Origin: JAFAQB01 sp045808425
GTDB taxonomy: Archaea; Thermoproteota; Nitrososphaeria; Nitrososphaerales; Nitrososphaeraceae
Length of the DNA: 64,000 nucleotides
Direction: 5' to 3'
Assembly: GCA_045808425.1 (NCBI GenBank)
Contig: JBJMFM010000351.1
Location: forward strand, 1 to 64,000
Program-made: the position numbers and the translations under genes
Notes under the pieces: model-generated
The model's database searches: none
What the model saw: the letters and a program-made list of their open reading frames with translations, nothing else
Told to the model about the DNA's origin: nothing
Shown here: positions 19,078 to 29,257 of the stretch, one piece after another
How positions within the stretch are numbered: position 1 is the stretch's first letter
Layout: each line of letters starts with the position of its first letter

Positions 19078-20377
19078 CATTAGAATACCTCATTGCTATG
19101 TCTTTTCTATAGTAATGTTCGTTTCTTCCCCAGGATATTCTTTGTACAGCTGAATACGCATTATGTATGGTCATTCTAATGTTACATCCCAATGCAGTGA
19201 CCCCTAAAACCCTGCCGCCGCTATTTACAATTCTATTCTTCATATCAAGCTGTGTGCCTGAATGAAAAACCATCACATCGTTGCCGAAGTTATAATTAAG
19301 GCCCTTAATTGGATGGCCTTGAACATATCTTCCTGGATAGCCCCTTGAAGCCATAGTTACACATACTGCAAACTTATTTTTCCATTCAATTGGCGGCATG
19401 GAATCTAATTTTTCATGACTAGCTGATTCTAAGTATTTAAAAAGGTCAGATTCCATTCTCATCAATATGGACTGACATTCGGGGTCGCCCATTCTAGCAT
19501 TAAATTCCAAAACATATGGTTTCTTTGTTTGTTGTTCAACCATTATTCCTGCATATAAAAATCCTTTGAAGAGATTTCCTCGTTCTTTCATTCCTTTAAC
19601 TACTGGGCACATTATCTGCTTCATTATGGTATCATAAAGATCCTCATCCACAAGTGGTGTTGGCGAAAAGCTGCCCATACCTCCTGTGTTTGGACCTTTG
19701 TCATTATCAAATATTCGCTTATGATCTTGGCTTGAAGAGAGAGGGATGACAGTTTTGCCATCGCAAATTACTATGAACGAGCATTCTTCTCCAGACAACT
19801 TCTCTTCGATTACAATGCTGTCACCCGATCTGCCAAATTGTTTTTTTTCCATTATGTTATCTATTGCATCGACTGCCTGCGCAGAGTTATTACATATAAT
19901 AACACCTTTTCCAGAAGCTAGCCCGTCAGCCTTTATCACGAGATCGTTTTTTTGTTTTGTAACATGATCCTTAGCTTTTTCTGCATCAGAGAAGATTTGA
20001 AAACTGGGCGTTGGAATTCCATTTTCATGCATGAACTTTTTTGCAAATCCTTTACTTGATTCAAGCAATGCCGCGCTTTTTGTTGGTCCGAAAATTTCAA
20101 GTTCAGATTCTAAGAAGGAGTCCACTATGCCATTGGCTAGTGGACATTCGGGACCAACTATTGTAAAACAGTGATTTTCTTTAGCAAATATCTTTAATTT
20201 ATCAATTTCAGAAGTTTGGATTTTAACATTTTGCAAAGTTCCAGCATTGCCTGGCGCATAAAAAATTTTTTTCATATGTCCGTTCTGCGATAGCTTCCAC
20301 CCTAGGGCATGCTCCCTGCCACCTGAGCCTACTATTAAGACGTTTATCAAATCATACAATGGCTGCCTGTGACGCAT
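19049..20377 (-). CDS. purD: Phosphoribosylamine--glycine ligase
   Basis: The ATP-grasp enzyme of about 442 residues has the N-terminal LIVGSGGREHALGWKL, then GPECPLANGIVD, SSKGFAKKFM, KADGLASGKGVI and GPNTGGMGSFSP, and the metal-binding LEFNARMGDPECQ. It joins phosphoribosylamine and glycine, step 2 of purine synthesis. In-frame starts further upstream exist; a TATA-like AATTATGTATTT on the coding strand (20403-20415) predicts a transcript starting near 20383, so I favour the ATG at 20377 (a TTG at 20350 would give the most family-like N-terminus). The last 29 bases overlap the convergent cyclo-ligase gene. Confidence 0.95.
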   Translation of the reverse strand: MRHRQPLYDLINVLIVGSGGREHALGWKLSQNGHMKKIFYAPGNAGTLQNVKIQTSEIDKLKIFAKENHCFTIVGPECPLANGIVDSFLESELEIFGPTKSAALLESSKGFAKKFMHENGIPTPSFQIFSDAEKAKDHVTKQKNDLVIKADGLASGKGVIICNNSAQAVDAIDNIMEKKQFGRSGDSIVIEEKLSGEECSFIVICDGKTVIPLSSSQDHKRIFDNDKGPNTGGMGSFSPTPLVDEDLYDTIMKQIMCPVVKGMKERGNLFKGFLYAGIMVEQQTKKPYVLEFNARMGDPECQSILMRMESDLFKYLESASHEKLDSMPPIEWKNKFAVCVTMASRGYPGRYVQGHPIKGLNYNFGNDVMVFHSGTQLDMKNRIVNSGGRVLGVTALGCNIRMTIHNAYSAVQRISWGRNEHYYRKDIAMRYSNVNKQACCFP

Positions 20378-20467
20378 AATAATAATATTGTTCCGTAGTG
20401 TCGGAAAATACATAATTAGATATCTTTCTTCTAGTCTGTTTTTATGTGATACAATTAATGCATTGGT

Positions 20468-20962
20468 ATGGAAACAGGGCGTGGAAAAAGAGGATTGGGC
20501 TCGGCAAATGAAGAAACGAGATTAAGAGTAGCAAGGAAGGGAGGTATTTCACCTCATAATATCCGGGGGCTGGCTGCGGCAAATGTTGAAACCAGATCTA
20601 GGGTAGCTAAAGCTGGTGGCGATGCAAGAGCACAAGACAAAGAAGGCCTTAGAGAAGCAGGCAGAAAAGGGGGTGAAACAGTAAAAGCAGAATACGGTAT
20701 TCAATTTTATCAGTCAATAGGCGAAAAGGGTGGCGAATCAGTAAAAGGAAAATACGGTATTGACTTTTATCGCGAAATCGGAGAGAAGGGGGGTGGCATA
20801 GTAAAAGAGCGATACGGGAGTAAATTCTATAGTGAGATTGGAAAGCGCGGTGGCGAAACGGTAAAACAAGAGCGCGGACCTGAATTTTATAGCATAATCG
20901 GTAGGAAAGGAGGAGAGGCCAAAACAGACGAGACCAACTCTGGAGATGTACCATCAGCGTAG
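20468..20962 (+). CDS. KGG-repeat stress protein (Gly/Lys/Glu-rich, GsiB-like)
   Basis: The 164-residue, highly hydrophilic protein has tandem repeats. From about residue 64, four copies of a 20-residue unit follow the pattern G-x-K-GGE-x-VK-x-x-YG-x-x-FY-x-x-IG (starting near RKGGETVKAEYG, EKGGESVKGKYG, EKGGGIVKERYG, KRGGETVKQERG), with a final RKGGEAK. The first third has degenerate ARKGG and AKAGG units. This is the KGG (stress-induced acidophilic repeat) motif found in GsiB and CON-10-like desiccation or general-stress proteins, thought to act as unfolded, water-binding protectants. The gene ends 9 bases inside the convergent SWIM gene. No TM segments or catalytic residues are seen. Confidence 0.88.
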   Translation: METGRGKRGLGSANEETRLRVARKGGISPHNIRGLAAANVETRSRVAKAGGDARAQDKEGLREAGRKGGETVKAEYGIQFYQSIGEKGGESVKGKYGIDFYREIGEKGGGIVKERYGSKFYSEIGKRGGETVKQERGPEFYSIIGRKGGEAKTDETNSGDVPSA

Positions 20963-21277
20963 CAATTTCTTCGCATTATCAATTAATAATACTTTTAAAA
21001 ATCCTATGTATTCCGTGTCATCAAAGTCAGTACGTACAAATTTATTATTTTGCATTGCTTTCTGGATACTTTTCAAGTGGTAGCATATTTCGCCGCTTGA
21101 AAGTGTTTTGTAATAATAATTTTTACAGGAGCAAAACTGCAAGTCAGGATCTGCCCAATGTTCATCGTCTTTTCCCACGACAGTCCAAATCTGTCTTCCG
21201 CTGGGTCGGAAAACATGAAGCTTCACTCCGCCTAGATCTACTATCCTTTCTACTCGGGCAGCATGATCTTGTTTCAT
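20954..21277 (-). CDS. SWIM zinc-finger protein
   Basis: The short protein (about 107 residues) has a SWIM-type zinc site: CxC (FCSC) and, 13 residues later, CxH (ICYHL). Before it stands a WTVVGKDDEHWADPDL segment typical of the strand leading into a SWIM finger. SWIM domains bind DNA or protein and occur in archaea beside recombination or repair genes; a role in nucleic-acid handling is likely but not shown. The longer in-frame start at 21349 is unlikely because TATTTAAATA at 21301-21310 sits about 28 bases before the ATG at 21277, indicating a leaderless transcript. The end overlaps the KGG gene by 9 bases, and a phosphoesterase gene is divergent. Confidence 0.75.
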   Translation of the reverse strand: MKQDHAARVERIVDLGGVKLHVFRPSGRQIWTVVGKDDEHWADPDLQFCSCKNYYYKTLSSGEICYHLKSIQKAMQNNKFVRTDFDDTEYIGFLKVLLIDNAKKLLR

Positions 21278-21405
21278 ATATGCGAACTTGCAATTTTGTT
21301 TATTTAAATATGCTATATATGCAAAAGATAGAAGTTGTCCATATGACAAGGCAAATTGATAATCTTCTCGTGAGATTTATTTAATTGTAAATCAGATGCA
21401 TTATA

Positions 21406-22182
21406 ATGTCGAAAGTAGGCCCTTTGCATCCTTATGCAGCATTAATAATTGATGGAAAATGGAATGATAAGAGGCATAAGTATATCGTCATATCTGATTT
21501 GCATATTGGTTTCGAGTCCGAACTCAGTTTGAGAGGTATTACCATAGACTCAAGTCTGATAGTCGACGAAATGGTCAAAGATTTAATCAATCTCGTTAGA
21601 TTTCACAAAGCAGATGGTATTGTGATACTAGGGGATTTAAAAAACACTATTGGATCCATAAGCAAGCAAGAATGGCAAAGGATCCCTCAGTTTTTTAAAT
21701 TACTGTCTGAATACGCGAATGTATATATGGTTCCGGGTAACCATGATAGTAATATCAGATTTTTAACGCCGAAGAGTGTCAACATGATAAGTACGTCTGG
21801 TTTGGTTCTGGATGATACATTGCTTATTCATGGACACACAATGCCTCCGTCAGTCGGATCAAATATAAAACGAATTATAATGGGACATATTCATCCTGTT
21901 CTCGCAAAAACTAGTAGCACTCTTAGCGGGCAACGAGTATGGATTTATCTTAAAGTCAAAAAGGAAACAATTTGGACGGATAAAACAGGGATATTAGACA
22001 TCATAGTTATTCCATCCTTTAATAAGCATCTATTTGCGATGGCTGAACGTGGCTACAGGAAATCAATTTGTCCCTTGATCAGTAAAGTATTAAAATATAA
22101 TGCTGTTGAAAGAGCAATAGTTCTAACACTTGACGGCTCCATAATTGGTGATACAGAGACTCTACAAAACGTCATTATCTAA
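21406..22182 (+). CDS. Archaeal metallophosphoesterase (calcineurin-like)
   Basis: The 258-residue protein shows the five metallophosphoesterase blocks: SDLHIGFE, GDLK, PGNHD, HGHTMP and GHIHP. These bind two metal ions. The family includes archaeal phosphoesterases often located beside Hel308-type helicases or nuclease genes; the substrate (DNA, cyclic nucleotide or protein phosphate) is not known from sequence. It is divergent from the SWIM-finger gene with about 130 bases between, and its 3' end faces carB. The protein is intact, with a variable C-terminal 60 residues of unclear function. Confidence 0.82.
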   Translation: MSKVGPLHPYAALIIDGKWNDKRHKYIVISDLHIGFESELSLRGITIDSSLIVDEMVKDLINLVRFHKADGIVILGDLKNTIGSISKQEWQRIPQFFKLLSEYANVYMVPGNHDSNIRFLTPKSVNMISTSGLVLDDTLLIHGHTMPPSVGSNIKRIIMGHIHPVLAKTSSTLSGQRVWIYLKVKKETIWTDKTGILDIIVIPSFNKHLFAMAERGYRKSICPLISKVLKYNAVERAIVLTLDGSIIGDTETLQNVII

Positions 22183-22226
22183 GAAACGAGAGTTTATGTC
22201 AGAGTTAACATCGAGCTCTGACTTTA

Positions 22227-25200
22227 TTATATCTTCAAATAGGATCTAAGAGGACTCACAGTTGCTGTGTGGTTCTTTAGCCACCCAAGTGTCTTTATAA
22301 ATGAAGAAGCCGCTTCGATAGTAGTTAGAACTGGGATGCCAATTTCTACCGCTTTTCTTCTAATAAGATATTCGTCGTACAACATGCCAACGTATTTTTC
22401 AATTGTAGAAGTCGATGGTATATTGATAATGAAGTCAATTTTATGTTCTAACAATAAATCTGATATATTTGGTTTACGATTTGGTTCGCTAATTTTATAA
22501 ACACGCTGAATATTGTTGAAATTATTTCTCTCAATAAACTCAGCTGTATGTTCAGTAGCGATTATATTGTATCCCACAGAAGAAATTCGTGAAATTAACG
22601 GTAGCAATTTCTCTTTATTTTCTTGGCCTCCAACTGTAACTAATGCTGTGCCAGACAATGGAAGCGAGTAGCCAGCAGCAATATAAGCCTTAGATAGGGC
22701 ATCATAAAAGCTAGTTCCAAAACACGCAACTTCACCAGTTGATTGCATTTCTACACTAAGTAGAATGTCTGCACCCTCAAGTTGCATGAAAGAAAACTGA
22801 GGAACTTTGATCCCGAAACCTGTTGTGCTTTTCAGCCATATGTCCTTTGCGCTTTGTGGTAGCTGCAGATTGTCCATCATTGCTCTTGCCGAAAGGTTAA
22901 TCAAATTTATTCCTATAAATTTCGAAACGAAAGGCATAGATCTCGAAGCTCTCACATTGGCCTCTATTATTGATACTTCATCATCCTTTACCAGATATTG
23001 TATATTAAACGGTCCCTTTATTTTTAGGGCTTTACCAATTGTGGTTGAATACTCTATTATAGTTTCAATAGTTTTTCTATTTAATCTCCAAGGTGGAATA
23101 CACATAATTGCATCACCAGAATGGATACCAGCATTATCAATATGTTCAATAATGGAACCGATCATAACTTCGGTCTCTGATGCTACACCGTCTACTTCTA
23201 CTTCTGCTGCGTCCTGCAAGAACTTGCTTATTACAACCGGATGGTCGGGACTAACGCTTGTCGCCTCTGTCAGATATTGTTCCATCTGATGCTCGCCCCA
23301 AACGACTTTCATTGCTGCTCCGCTAAGCACATATGAAGGCCTCACCAGAACAGGATATTGTACGTTAGCCGCGAATTGTTTTGCTTCTGATATTGTAGTG
23401 AATTTTCTCCAAGCAGGCTGCTTTATCCCTAGCGCATCCATCAATCCTCCAAACTTTACCCTGTCTTCAGCAGTGTCAACATCATTGCTACTGGTTCCAA
23501 TGATTTTAACCCCTGCTTTGGCAAGGTTCGGAGTCAGGTTGTTTGAGGTCTGTCCTCCTACACAGGTCACGATTCCACTTGGCTCCTCTTTTTGATAAAT
23601 ATCCATGACTCTTTCAAAAGTTAATTCTTCGAAGTACAGTCTGTCGGGAATATCATAATCAGTAGAAACTGTTTCGGGGTTACAGTTGATTATGGAGACC
23701 TCTTTTACTCCATTTTCCTTCAGCCCCCACACCATATTAACGGTTCCCCAGTCGAACTCCACACTGCTACCAATTCTGTATGGGCCAGCGCCAAGGACTA
23801 ACACGCTTTTTTTATCCCTGTGTTCAAACTCAATATCGTCTGTCAGTCCTCCATAGGTCATATACAGATAATTTGTTTTTGCGGGCCATTCAGCAGCTAA
23901 CGTGTCAATTTGTTTAATCACAGGTTTGATCCCGAACCTTTCCCTCAATCTTCTTAGTTTTAGCTCATCTATATCTAGACATCTTCCGATCTGTTTGTCA
24001 GAAAATCCAATCCTTTTTGCTTCCCTAATTATATTATCATCAAAATCTGACTTTTGCAGCTTATCTTCCATATCTACTATGCTCTTTATTCTAGCCAAGA
24101 ACCAGGGGTCAATTGCAGACAGTTGGTTTATTGCTGTAATAGTCATTCCTGCCCTTATTGCCTTAACGACAGTGAACATTATATCGTCAGTTGGATGTAA
24201 TAATGCCTGCTCTATAGCCTCTATATCTTCAGTTTTTAGAGTTGTATGCATATCATTATTTGCTACCAGACCATCTTTACCAATTTCGCACATTCTAATT
24301 GCCTTCTGGATAACCTCTTCAAAGTTCGTTCCTATTGCCATTACCTCACCTACGGATTTCATAGCACTACCCAGCTTACGCTTGACAAGTTCAAATTTTT
24401 GGAAATCCCACCTGGGCATTTTTAAAACAATATAATCCAAGGATGGCTCAAAGTATGCACTCGTAACTTTTGTGATTCTATTGATTAATTCTGGAAGTGA
24501 ATATCCTAGCCCTATCTTTGCCGCCATATATGCCAAGGGATACCCTGTTGCCTTGCTAGCAAGCGCTGAAGATCTTGAAAGTCTTGCATTGATCTCAATT
24601 GCACAATATTCTTCAGAGGTAGGATCCAAACCAAACTGAATGTTACACTCTCCAATAATGTCGCAATAATCTGCAGCACGCAACGCAGCTGAACGCAGCA
24701 TATGATACTCAAAATTATTCAATGTTTGTGAAGGAGCCACCACGATATTATCGCCAGTGTGGACGCGCATTGCCAGGACGTTTTCCATGTTACAAACTAC
24801 AATGCTATTTCCGCTATTGTCCCGCATGACCTCATATTCAATTTGTTTCCAATCACCAACGTATTTTTCTATCAAGACCTGATGAACCATGCTAAGTGTA
24901 ATGCCTCTCTGAACAATCTCCTGCAGTTCATATTCATTGTGAGCAACGCCGCCTCCTTTTCCACCAAGCGTATATGCTACTCGAACGATAACCGGATAGC
25001 CAATCTCATTTGCAACCTTTAAGGCTTCTGCGAATGAATACACGGGAGCACTGTTTAAAACTGGGATATCACTATTTTTCATTGATTCTTTAAATAATAG
25101 TCTATCTTCTGTAATTTCGATTCCTCTTATTTTCGTACCCAGAACTCTGATCCCGTATTTGTCTAATATGCCAGATCTCTGTAGCGCTACACCGCAGTTG

Positions 25201-25505
25201 AGTGCTGTTTGCCCGCCAAATCCTAACATGATAGAATCAGGTCTTTCAGCCTCAATCACTTTTTTTACATACTCCGGGTTAATAGGAACCAAATACACTC
25301 TATCTGCAAATCTTGTATCCGTTTGAATGGTTGCAATATTTGGATTTATTAGAACACTAGTGATTCCATCTTCTTTTAGAGCCTTGAGGCATTGCGAACC
25401 GGAGTAGTCAAATTAGCGGTCACGATGACTTTCGCCTGCTTCTCCGATCTTAATTGCACCGCTTCCGAGAACTAGAACATTTTTTATGGTTTCAAACTTC
25501 GGCAA
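22227..25505 (-). CDS. carB: Carbamoyl-phosphate synthase large subunit, interrupted near the N-terminus by an in-frame stop
   Basis: From codon 32 onward the frame is a normal CarB: paired ATP-grasp halves (for example GGKGGGVAHNEYEL, EINARLSRSSALASKATGYP, and later GSSVEFDWGTVN, EANVRASRSMPFVSK) and a C-terminal allosteric domain. The proper start is a TTG (25503-25505) after GGGAGG, 26 bases beyond carA, giving KFETIKNVLVLGSGAIKIG and then EAGE. There the family expects FDYSGSQCL at once, but 18 extra bases add Ser-His-Arg-Asp-Arg and a TAA (25413-25415) before it. A restart is available only at a GTG at 25298, which would lose the first 69 codons, including the conserved nucleotide-site loop. 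With its glutaminase partner CarA the enzyme makes carbamoyl phosphate for pyrimidines and arginine. Whether this copy works is doubtful. Confidence 0.9.
25413..25430 (-). other. 18-bp insertion with TAA stop inside carB
   Basis: Compared with the invariant family text GEAGEFDYSGSQ, exactly six extra codons (AGT CAT CGT GAC CGC TAA, coding strand) separate GE from FDYS. The reading frame is otherwise kept on both sides. There is no clear target-site duplication beyond one or two A bases. GTCA...TGAC inside it can pair with itself or with the following exon bases. Confidence 0.8.
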
Positions 25506-25531
25506 TTTTCCTCCCGCTTCATACCGTTGGA

Positions 25532-26674
25532 TTATGTCGAAGCACTAGATCCTTTTATTTTTATTGGGTCGTCGTCAACAGTTTCGATCAGTTGTTTTAA
25601 TCTATCGAAAACAAACATTGAGTCGTATGGGCCTGGCGATGCTTCAGGATGAAATTGTACCGCAATAATAGGCTTTGATTTATGTTCAATACCTTCTATA
25701 GTATCATCATCAACATTTGAGAACCATATCTTAAAATCTGTCTTTTCCAGGCTAGATGGGTCTATTCCATAGCCATGATTTTGACTGGTAATATATGCCC
25801 GGTTAGTTTGAACATCTACACATGGCTTGTTTTGACCACGGTGTCCGAACTTTAGCTTATAAGTATCAGCTCCACCCGCCAACGCAAGGATTTGGTTCCC
25901 CAGACAAATACCTAATGTGGGTACAGAAGAATAGATTAACTTGGAAGCAGTTTTGATCACAAGATCGCAAACTTTGGGATCCCCTGGGCCGTTACTGATA
26001 ATTACCCCTTTTGGCCTATATGCTATTATTTTCTCAAAAGGCGTATCCCATGGAAGCTGGACCACTCTATATCCTATTCTGATAATATTACGTATTATGC
26101 TATACTTTGTGCCGGTGTCTAACAGTACTATACAGTCTCTGTTTCTATCTCCATATTCCCGGTGGCTGCTTATGCTGACCTCGGGAAGAAAATTTTGATC
26201 GTCATAGCTTTCACTTTTAATCAATTGTTTCATTCTGCTCTCCTCTATGGATGCTTCTGACACATACATTGCACCTATCATGACTCCGTTAATACGTAAC
26301 TTCTTTGTAAGCTCGCGCGTGTCAATTCCATAAATCCCCGGTATTTGTTCTTCATTTAACCACTCATCTAATGTTTTGACGCAGCTCCAGTGACTTGCAA
26401 TACTAGATAGATCATGAACTATCAAGCCTTTGACTTGAATCTTCTCAGATTCGAAAAACTTTGGTAATCCGTACTTGTCTTTAACGGACATATTTGGAAC
26501 GCCATAGTTTCCTACCAGTGGGTATGTAATACATAATATCTGACCGCGATAAGATGGGTCTGTAAGAGCTTCTGTATAACCTACCATCCCAGTATTAAAG
26601 ACTACCTCGCCTGCAATCTCACTAGGGCGCCCAAATCCAATACCATTGAATACAGTTCCATCTTCTAACATCAA
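25532..26674 (-). CDS. carA: Carbamoyl-phosphate synthase small (glutaminase) subunit
   Basis: The 380-residue protein has the N-terminal CarA domain (LEDGTVFNGIGFG, EVVFNTGMVGYTEALTDPSY) and a C-terminal class I glutamine amidotransferase domain with nucleophile Cys in LGICLGNQILALA and the His/Glu pair in AVQFHPEASPGP. It supplies ammonia from glutamine to CarB. Translation starts at TTG or the ATG right after it; a TGA upstream in frame excludes a longer start. carB follows 26 bases later with its own ribosome-binding site, so the two form a carAB operon. This gene is intact, while its partner is interrupted. Confidence 0.96.
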   Translation of the reverse strand: MMLEDGTVFNGIGFGRPSEIAGEVVFNTGMVGYTEALTDPSYRGQILCITYPLVGNYGVPNMSVKDKYGLPKFFESEKIQVKGLIVHDLSSIASHWSCVKTLDEWLNEEQIPGIYGIDTRELTKKLRINGVMIGAMYVSEASIEESRMKQLIKSESYDDQNFLPEVSISSHREYGDRNRDCIVLLDTGTKYSIIRNIIRIGYRVVQLPWDTPFEKIIAYRPKGVIISNGPGDPKVCDLVIKTASKLIYSSVPTLGICLGNQILALAGGADTYKLKFGHRGQNKPCVDVQTNRAYITSQNHGYGIDPSSLEKTDFKIWFSNVDDDTIEGIEHKSKPIIAVQFHPEASPGPYDSMFVFDRLKQLIETVDDDPIKIKGSSAST

Positions 26675-27222
26675 CTTTGCTCTATATCCGCTGTAGCGTC
26701 TCTCAAATATTGGAATTTTTGACCCTCAACAAATGATTTAGATTACAAATTTAAGTTTTTGCCATATCAAATTAAATACTTTCTCAGTTAATTGTTCTAT
26801 TACTTAGACATTCAATATTTTTCTCATAACGTACAGATCAGCTTTCAACCTCCCTTTACGTTTCTTATCGAACTATTTAGAAGACATACGGTTAAAATTC
26901 TCTCTACATACAGTAATATGCTGTCCAGAGTGGATTCAAGAAATGTGAACTCTTTTATTTTCTGTATGCTTTTCGCACCTACATAGTTCAACTTGCCTAT
27001 GGCATACTGCACAGATACTAATTGAATTACATCCTAGCGGAGTGCATGCGTCGATCGTCACGACGTCATTCCCACAAATACACTTCATATAGTTATAGTT
27101 CTGAACTATACATATTATCGTTTAGACACCTATGTGTTACACTTTATTGTACCCTGACAAAATTGTCAACTAAAATTTTACACGTAATAAATAAAGGTAG
27201 GATTGTAGCGTGTCAAGTAGGA
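26675..27222. other. Intergenic stretch between divergent carA and the GHKL ATPase gene
   Basis: There is no supported gene. The frame of the GHKL gene stays open upstream to 27022, but that part lacks family likeness. A TATA-like AATAAATAAAG at about 27186-27196 is placed about 30 bases before the ATG at 27223. Confidence 0.5.
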
Positions 27223-28944
27223 ATGAACGCAGAATTAAAGGTCCATCCCTCGTTTTTCCGAGAATTTGCTACAAAGACATGGATTTCTCCAAACGACATA
27301 GTCAAAGAGCTAATTGAGAATGCTTTTGATGAGGATGCAACTCAAGTTATCGTTACTATTCAAAGCAATGGGACAGTCACCATTGAAGACAACGCGGGAA
27401 TGGATAATGATGATATGGAAAAATTTTTGCTACTAGGATCACCGCATAAGGCACATGACTCTATATCACCGAAGTTAAAAAGGATTAGAACCGGAAGATA
27501 TGGAACTGGTAGATTATCGTTTCTTACGTCATTTGAAAAAATGAAGATAAGAACAAAAAGCAATAACTTCAATCTCTCAGTACTAATTGACAGTAGTACT
27601 GTAGACAGATTGTTTTCAGGCAATGCCAAACTAGAAACTTTGAATGAATCGCCGCTGATGAGAGATGGAACAGAACTGACTTTGATGAATCCCAAAGTTC
27701 CAATCGATATATTTAGATTATCAAAAGAGGTCAGGAAATTAGCGATATTAAGACAACCCATGTTTGAAGTATATATTAAAAATGCTGATGAGTTCAAAGA
27801 ATGGGATTTCAACGGCGCACAGCTGATAAAAGCTCCGGACATTCAGGGACATCGGATGCCTATCAATCTCGATAACGGGAAAATAACCGGTGAAATAGTG
27901 ATATCAAGGCGACCTCTCTCTGACGATGAGAAGGGAATTGCTATCATGGTTGGGAGTCATATTGTAGTTCGTAGCAGCTTTGGTTTTGATACAAAATTTA
28001 AAAGGGTGACGGGCTACATTAGGTGCAACTCTCTAACCTCACGGTTTGCAGATAAGTCTGCCTTAATTGAAGACGAAGAGTACGATAAATTCAATCAGAT
28101 AATGAGGACATTTATAATAAATACCGTTCTTCCAAGCTTAACGGAATATGAAGACGTGCTAATTACCAGAGAGGAATCTAGGATTTACAAAGAAATTGAT
28201 AAAGTTCTAGGACAGGCCATTATCGAGAATATCGAAACACAAGACGAACTGCAAGGTTATGAGATGGTTCAAATGAAAGAAGTTAGTCCTCCAGAGGATA
28301 CAAACATCTCTAATGTCGAGGGTATACAGTTGGTATCGTCTACGGAGTCTCCAGCAGAGTATAGAAATGACGATATTAGTCATAAAGCACAAGAAAGAAC
28401 AGAACAAACTCAAAATTATAGCGAAATCACATCTCTAATCCAGAAAGATGACTTGGATTTACCAGAGGTAAAGTATGGTGACGAAGAACGGCAGCAAGCA
28501 ATACCGCAACAAACTGAATTCTTGCCGTCTGCAATCGATGATATTTCACCTAGCCTTACGGAACAAGCCTATCCAGCAGAAGTAAAGACAACTAAACAAA
28601 CAGACGGAAGTGAAGTTAAAGACCGAAGAGTGAGAAGGCCTATTCTTAAGAAGACATTTGCATTAAAGAAAGTTGGCTACAAGGTAATTCCATATGAAGA
28701 TGAATCTGACTCTAGATACAGCTTTACAAATGAAAGTGTCGTATTCGTAAACAAGGCGAATTCCACTTACCGGGCAGAAGCATCAAGAGGAGACGAGTTT
28801 TTGCTAAGACACATTATAGGAATTGTTGCTGAGGCCATAGCTGAAACCAAGTATCCTGAGGGCAAGGACGCACTTGAGCTACAAAACAGACTTATTGCTG
28901 AAGCCATAAGGATCCATGATTATTCTGTAATTAAAAAAGTATGA
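27223..28944 (+). CDS. GHKL (Hsp90/MORC/MutL-like) ATPase of unknown function
   Basis: The protein of about 573 residues has an N-terminal Bergerat ATP-binding fold: E29/N33 in KELIENAFDEDA, DNAGM at 56-60 and the glycine loop GRYGTGRLS at 91-99. This is followed by a region like the transducer domain of MutL/Hsp90. A long acidic, Gln/Pro-rich linker (about 385-520) separates it from a conserved-looking C-terminal helical domain of about 75 residues ending DYSVIKKV. Bergerat ATPases are conformational clamps; the architecture recalls MORC or bacterial HtpG/MutL hybrids, but I cannot place it in a named family. I chose the ATG just before AELKVHPSFFREF because the upstream extension lacks conserved sequence. 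The proteasome beta gene follows 313 bases later. Confidence 0.8.
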   Translation: MNAELKVHPSFFREFATKTWISPNDIVKELIENAFDEDATQVIVTIQSNGTVTIEDNAGMDNDDMEKFLLLGSPHKAHDSISPKLKRIRTGRYGTGRLSFLTSFEKMKIRTKSNNFNLSVLIDSSTVDRLFSGNAKLETLNESPLMRDGTELTLMNPKVPIDIFRLSKEVRKLAILRQPMFEVYIKNADEFKEWDFNGAQLIKAPDIQGHRMPINLDNGKITGEIVISRRPLSDDEKGIAIMVGSHIVVRSSFGFDTKFKRVTGYIRCNSLTSRFADKSALIEDEEYDKFNQIMRTFIINTVLPSLTEYEDVLITREESRIYKEIDKVLGQAIIENIETQDELQGYEMVQMKEVSPPEDTNISNVEGIQLVSSTESPAEYRNDDISHKAQERTEQTQNYSEITSLIQKDDLDLPEVKYGDEERQQAIPQQTEFLPSAIDDISPSLTEQAYPAEVKTTKQTDGSEVKDRRVRRPILKKTFALKKVGYKVIPYEDESDSRYSFTNESVVFVNKANSTYRAEASRGDEFLLRHIIGIVAEAIAETKYPEGKDALELQNRLIAEAIRIHDYSVIKKV

Positions 28945-29257
28945 CCAGCCAAGCTGTGCATTAGGAGCAAGTTATCAGTATTCAAAAAGATATCAGCAAC
29001 AATTTGTCATAACATTAAAGAATCGAATACCACCCGATTTTAGTATTTTTGCTATTTACATGCTTATGCTAACAAAAAACATGTAATACAAACTCTACGA
29101 ATAAATATTGGATTGCCGTCAAAATTGGGCCCTTAAAGTCTACCAGAGGTAAATATCTAAATCTTCTCCTAAGGACGAAATAAACATACTATTCGCTACC
29201 GTCAGATAAATAGAAACGACTAAATCTAACCGATATCGGATATATGCTGAAAAACAT
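28945..29257. other. Intergenic stretch before the proteasome beta gene
   Basis: No gene was seen. TATA-like ATAAATATT near 29101-29109 and other AT tracts could serve the downstream gene. Confidence 0.4.

Noticed and set aside
22807..23289. 160-residue frame on the plus strand within carB
   Set aside because: It lies opposite a highly conserved CarB domain and has no protein-like motif; it is an antisense shadow.
25413..25430. carB insertion as a small archaeal mRNA intron with bulge-helix-bulge
   Set aside because: GTCA in the insert can pair with TGAC in the following exon, but the matching bulges would remove 19 bases and break the frame, and the outer helix does not pair. Not a convincing splice signal.
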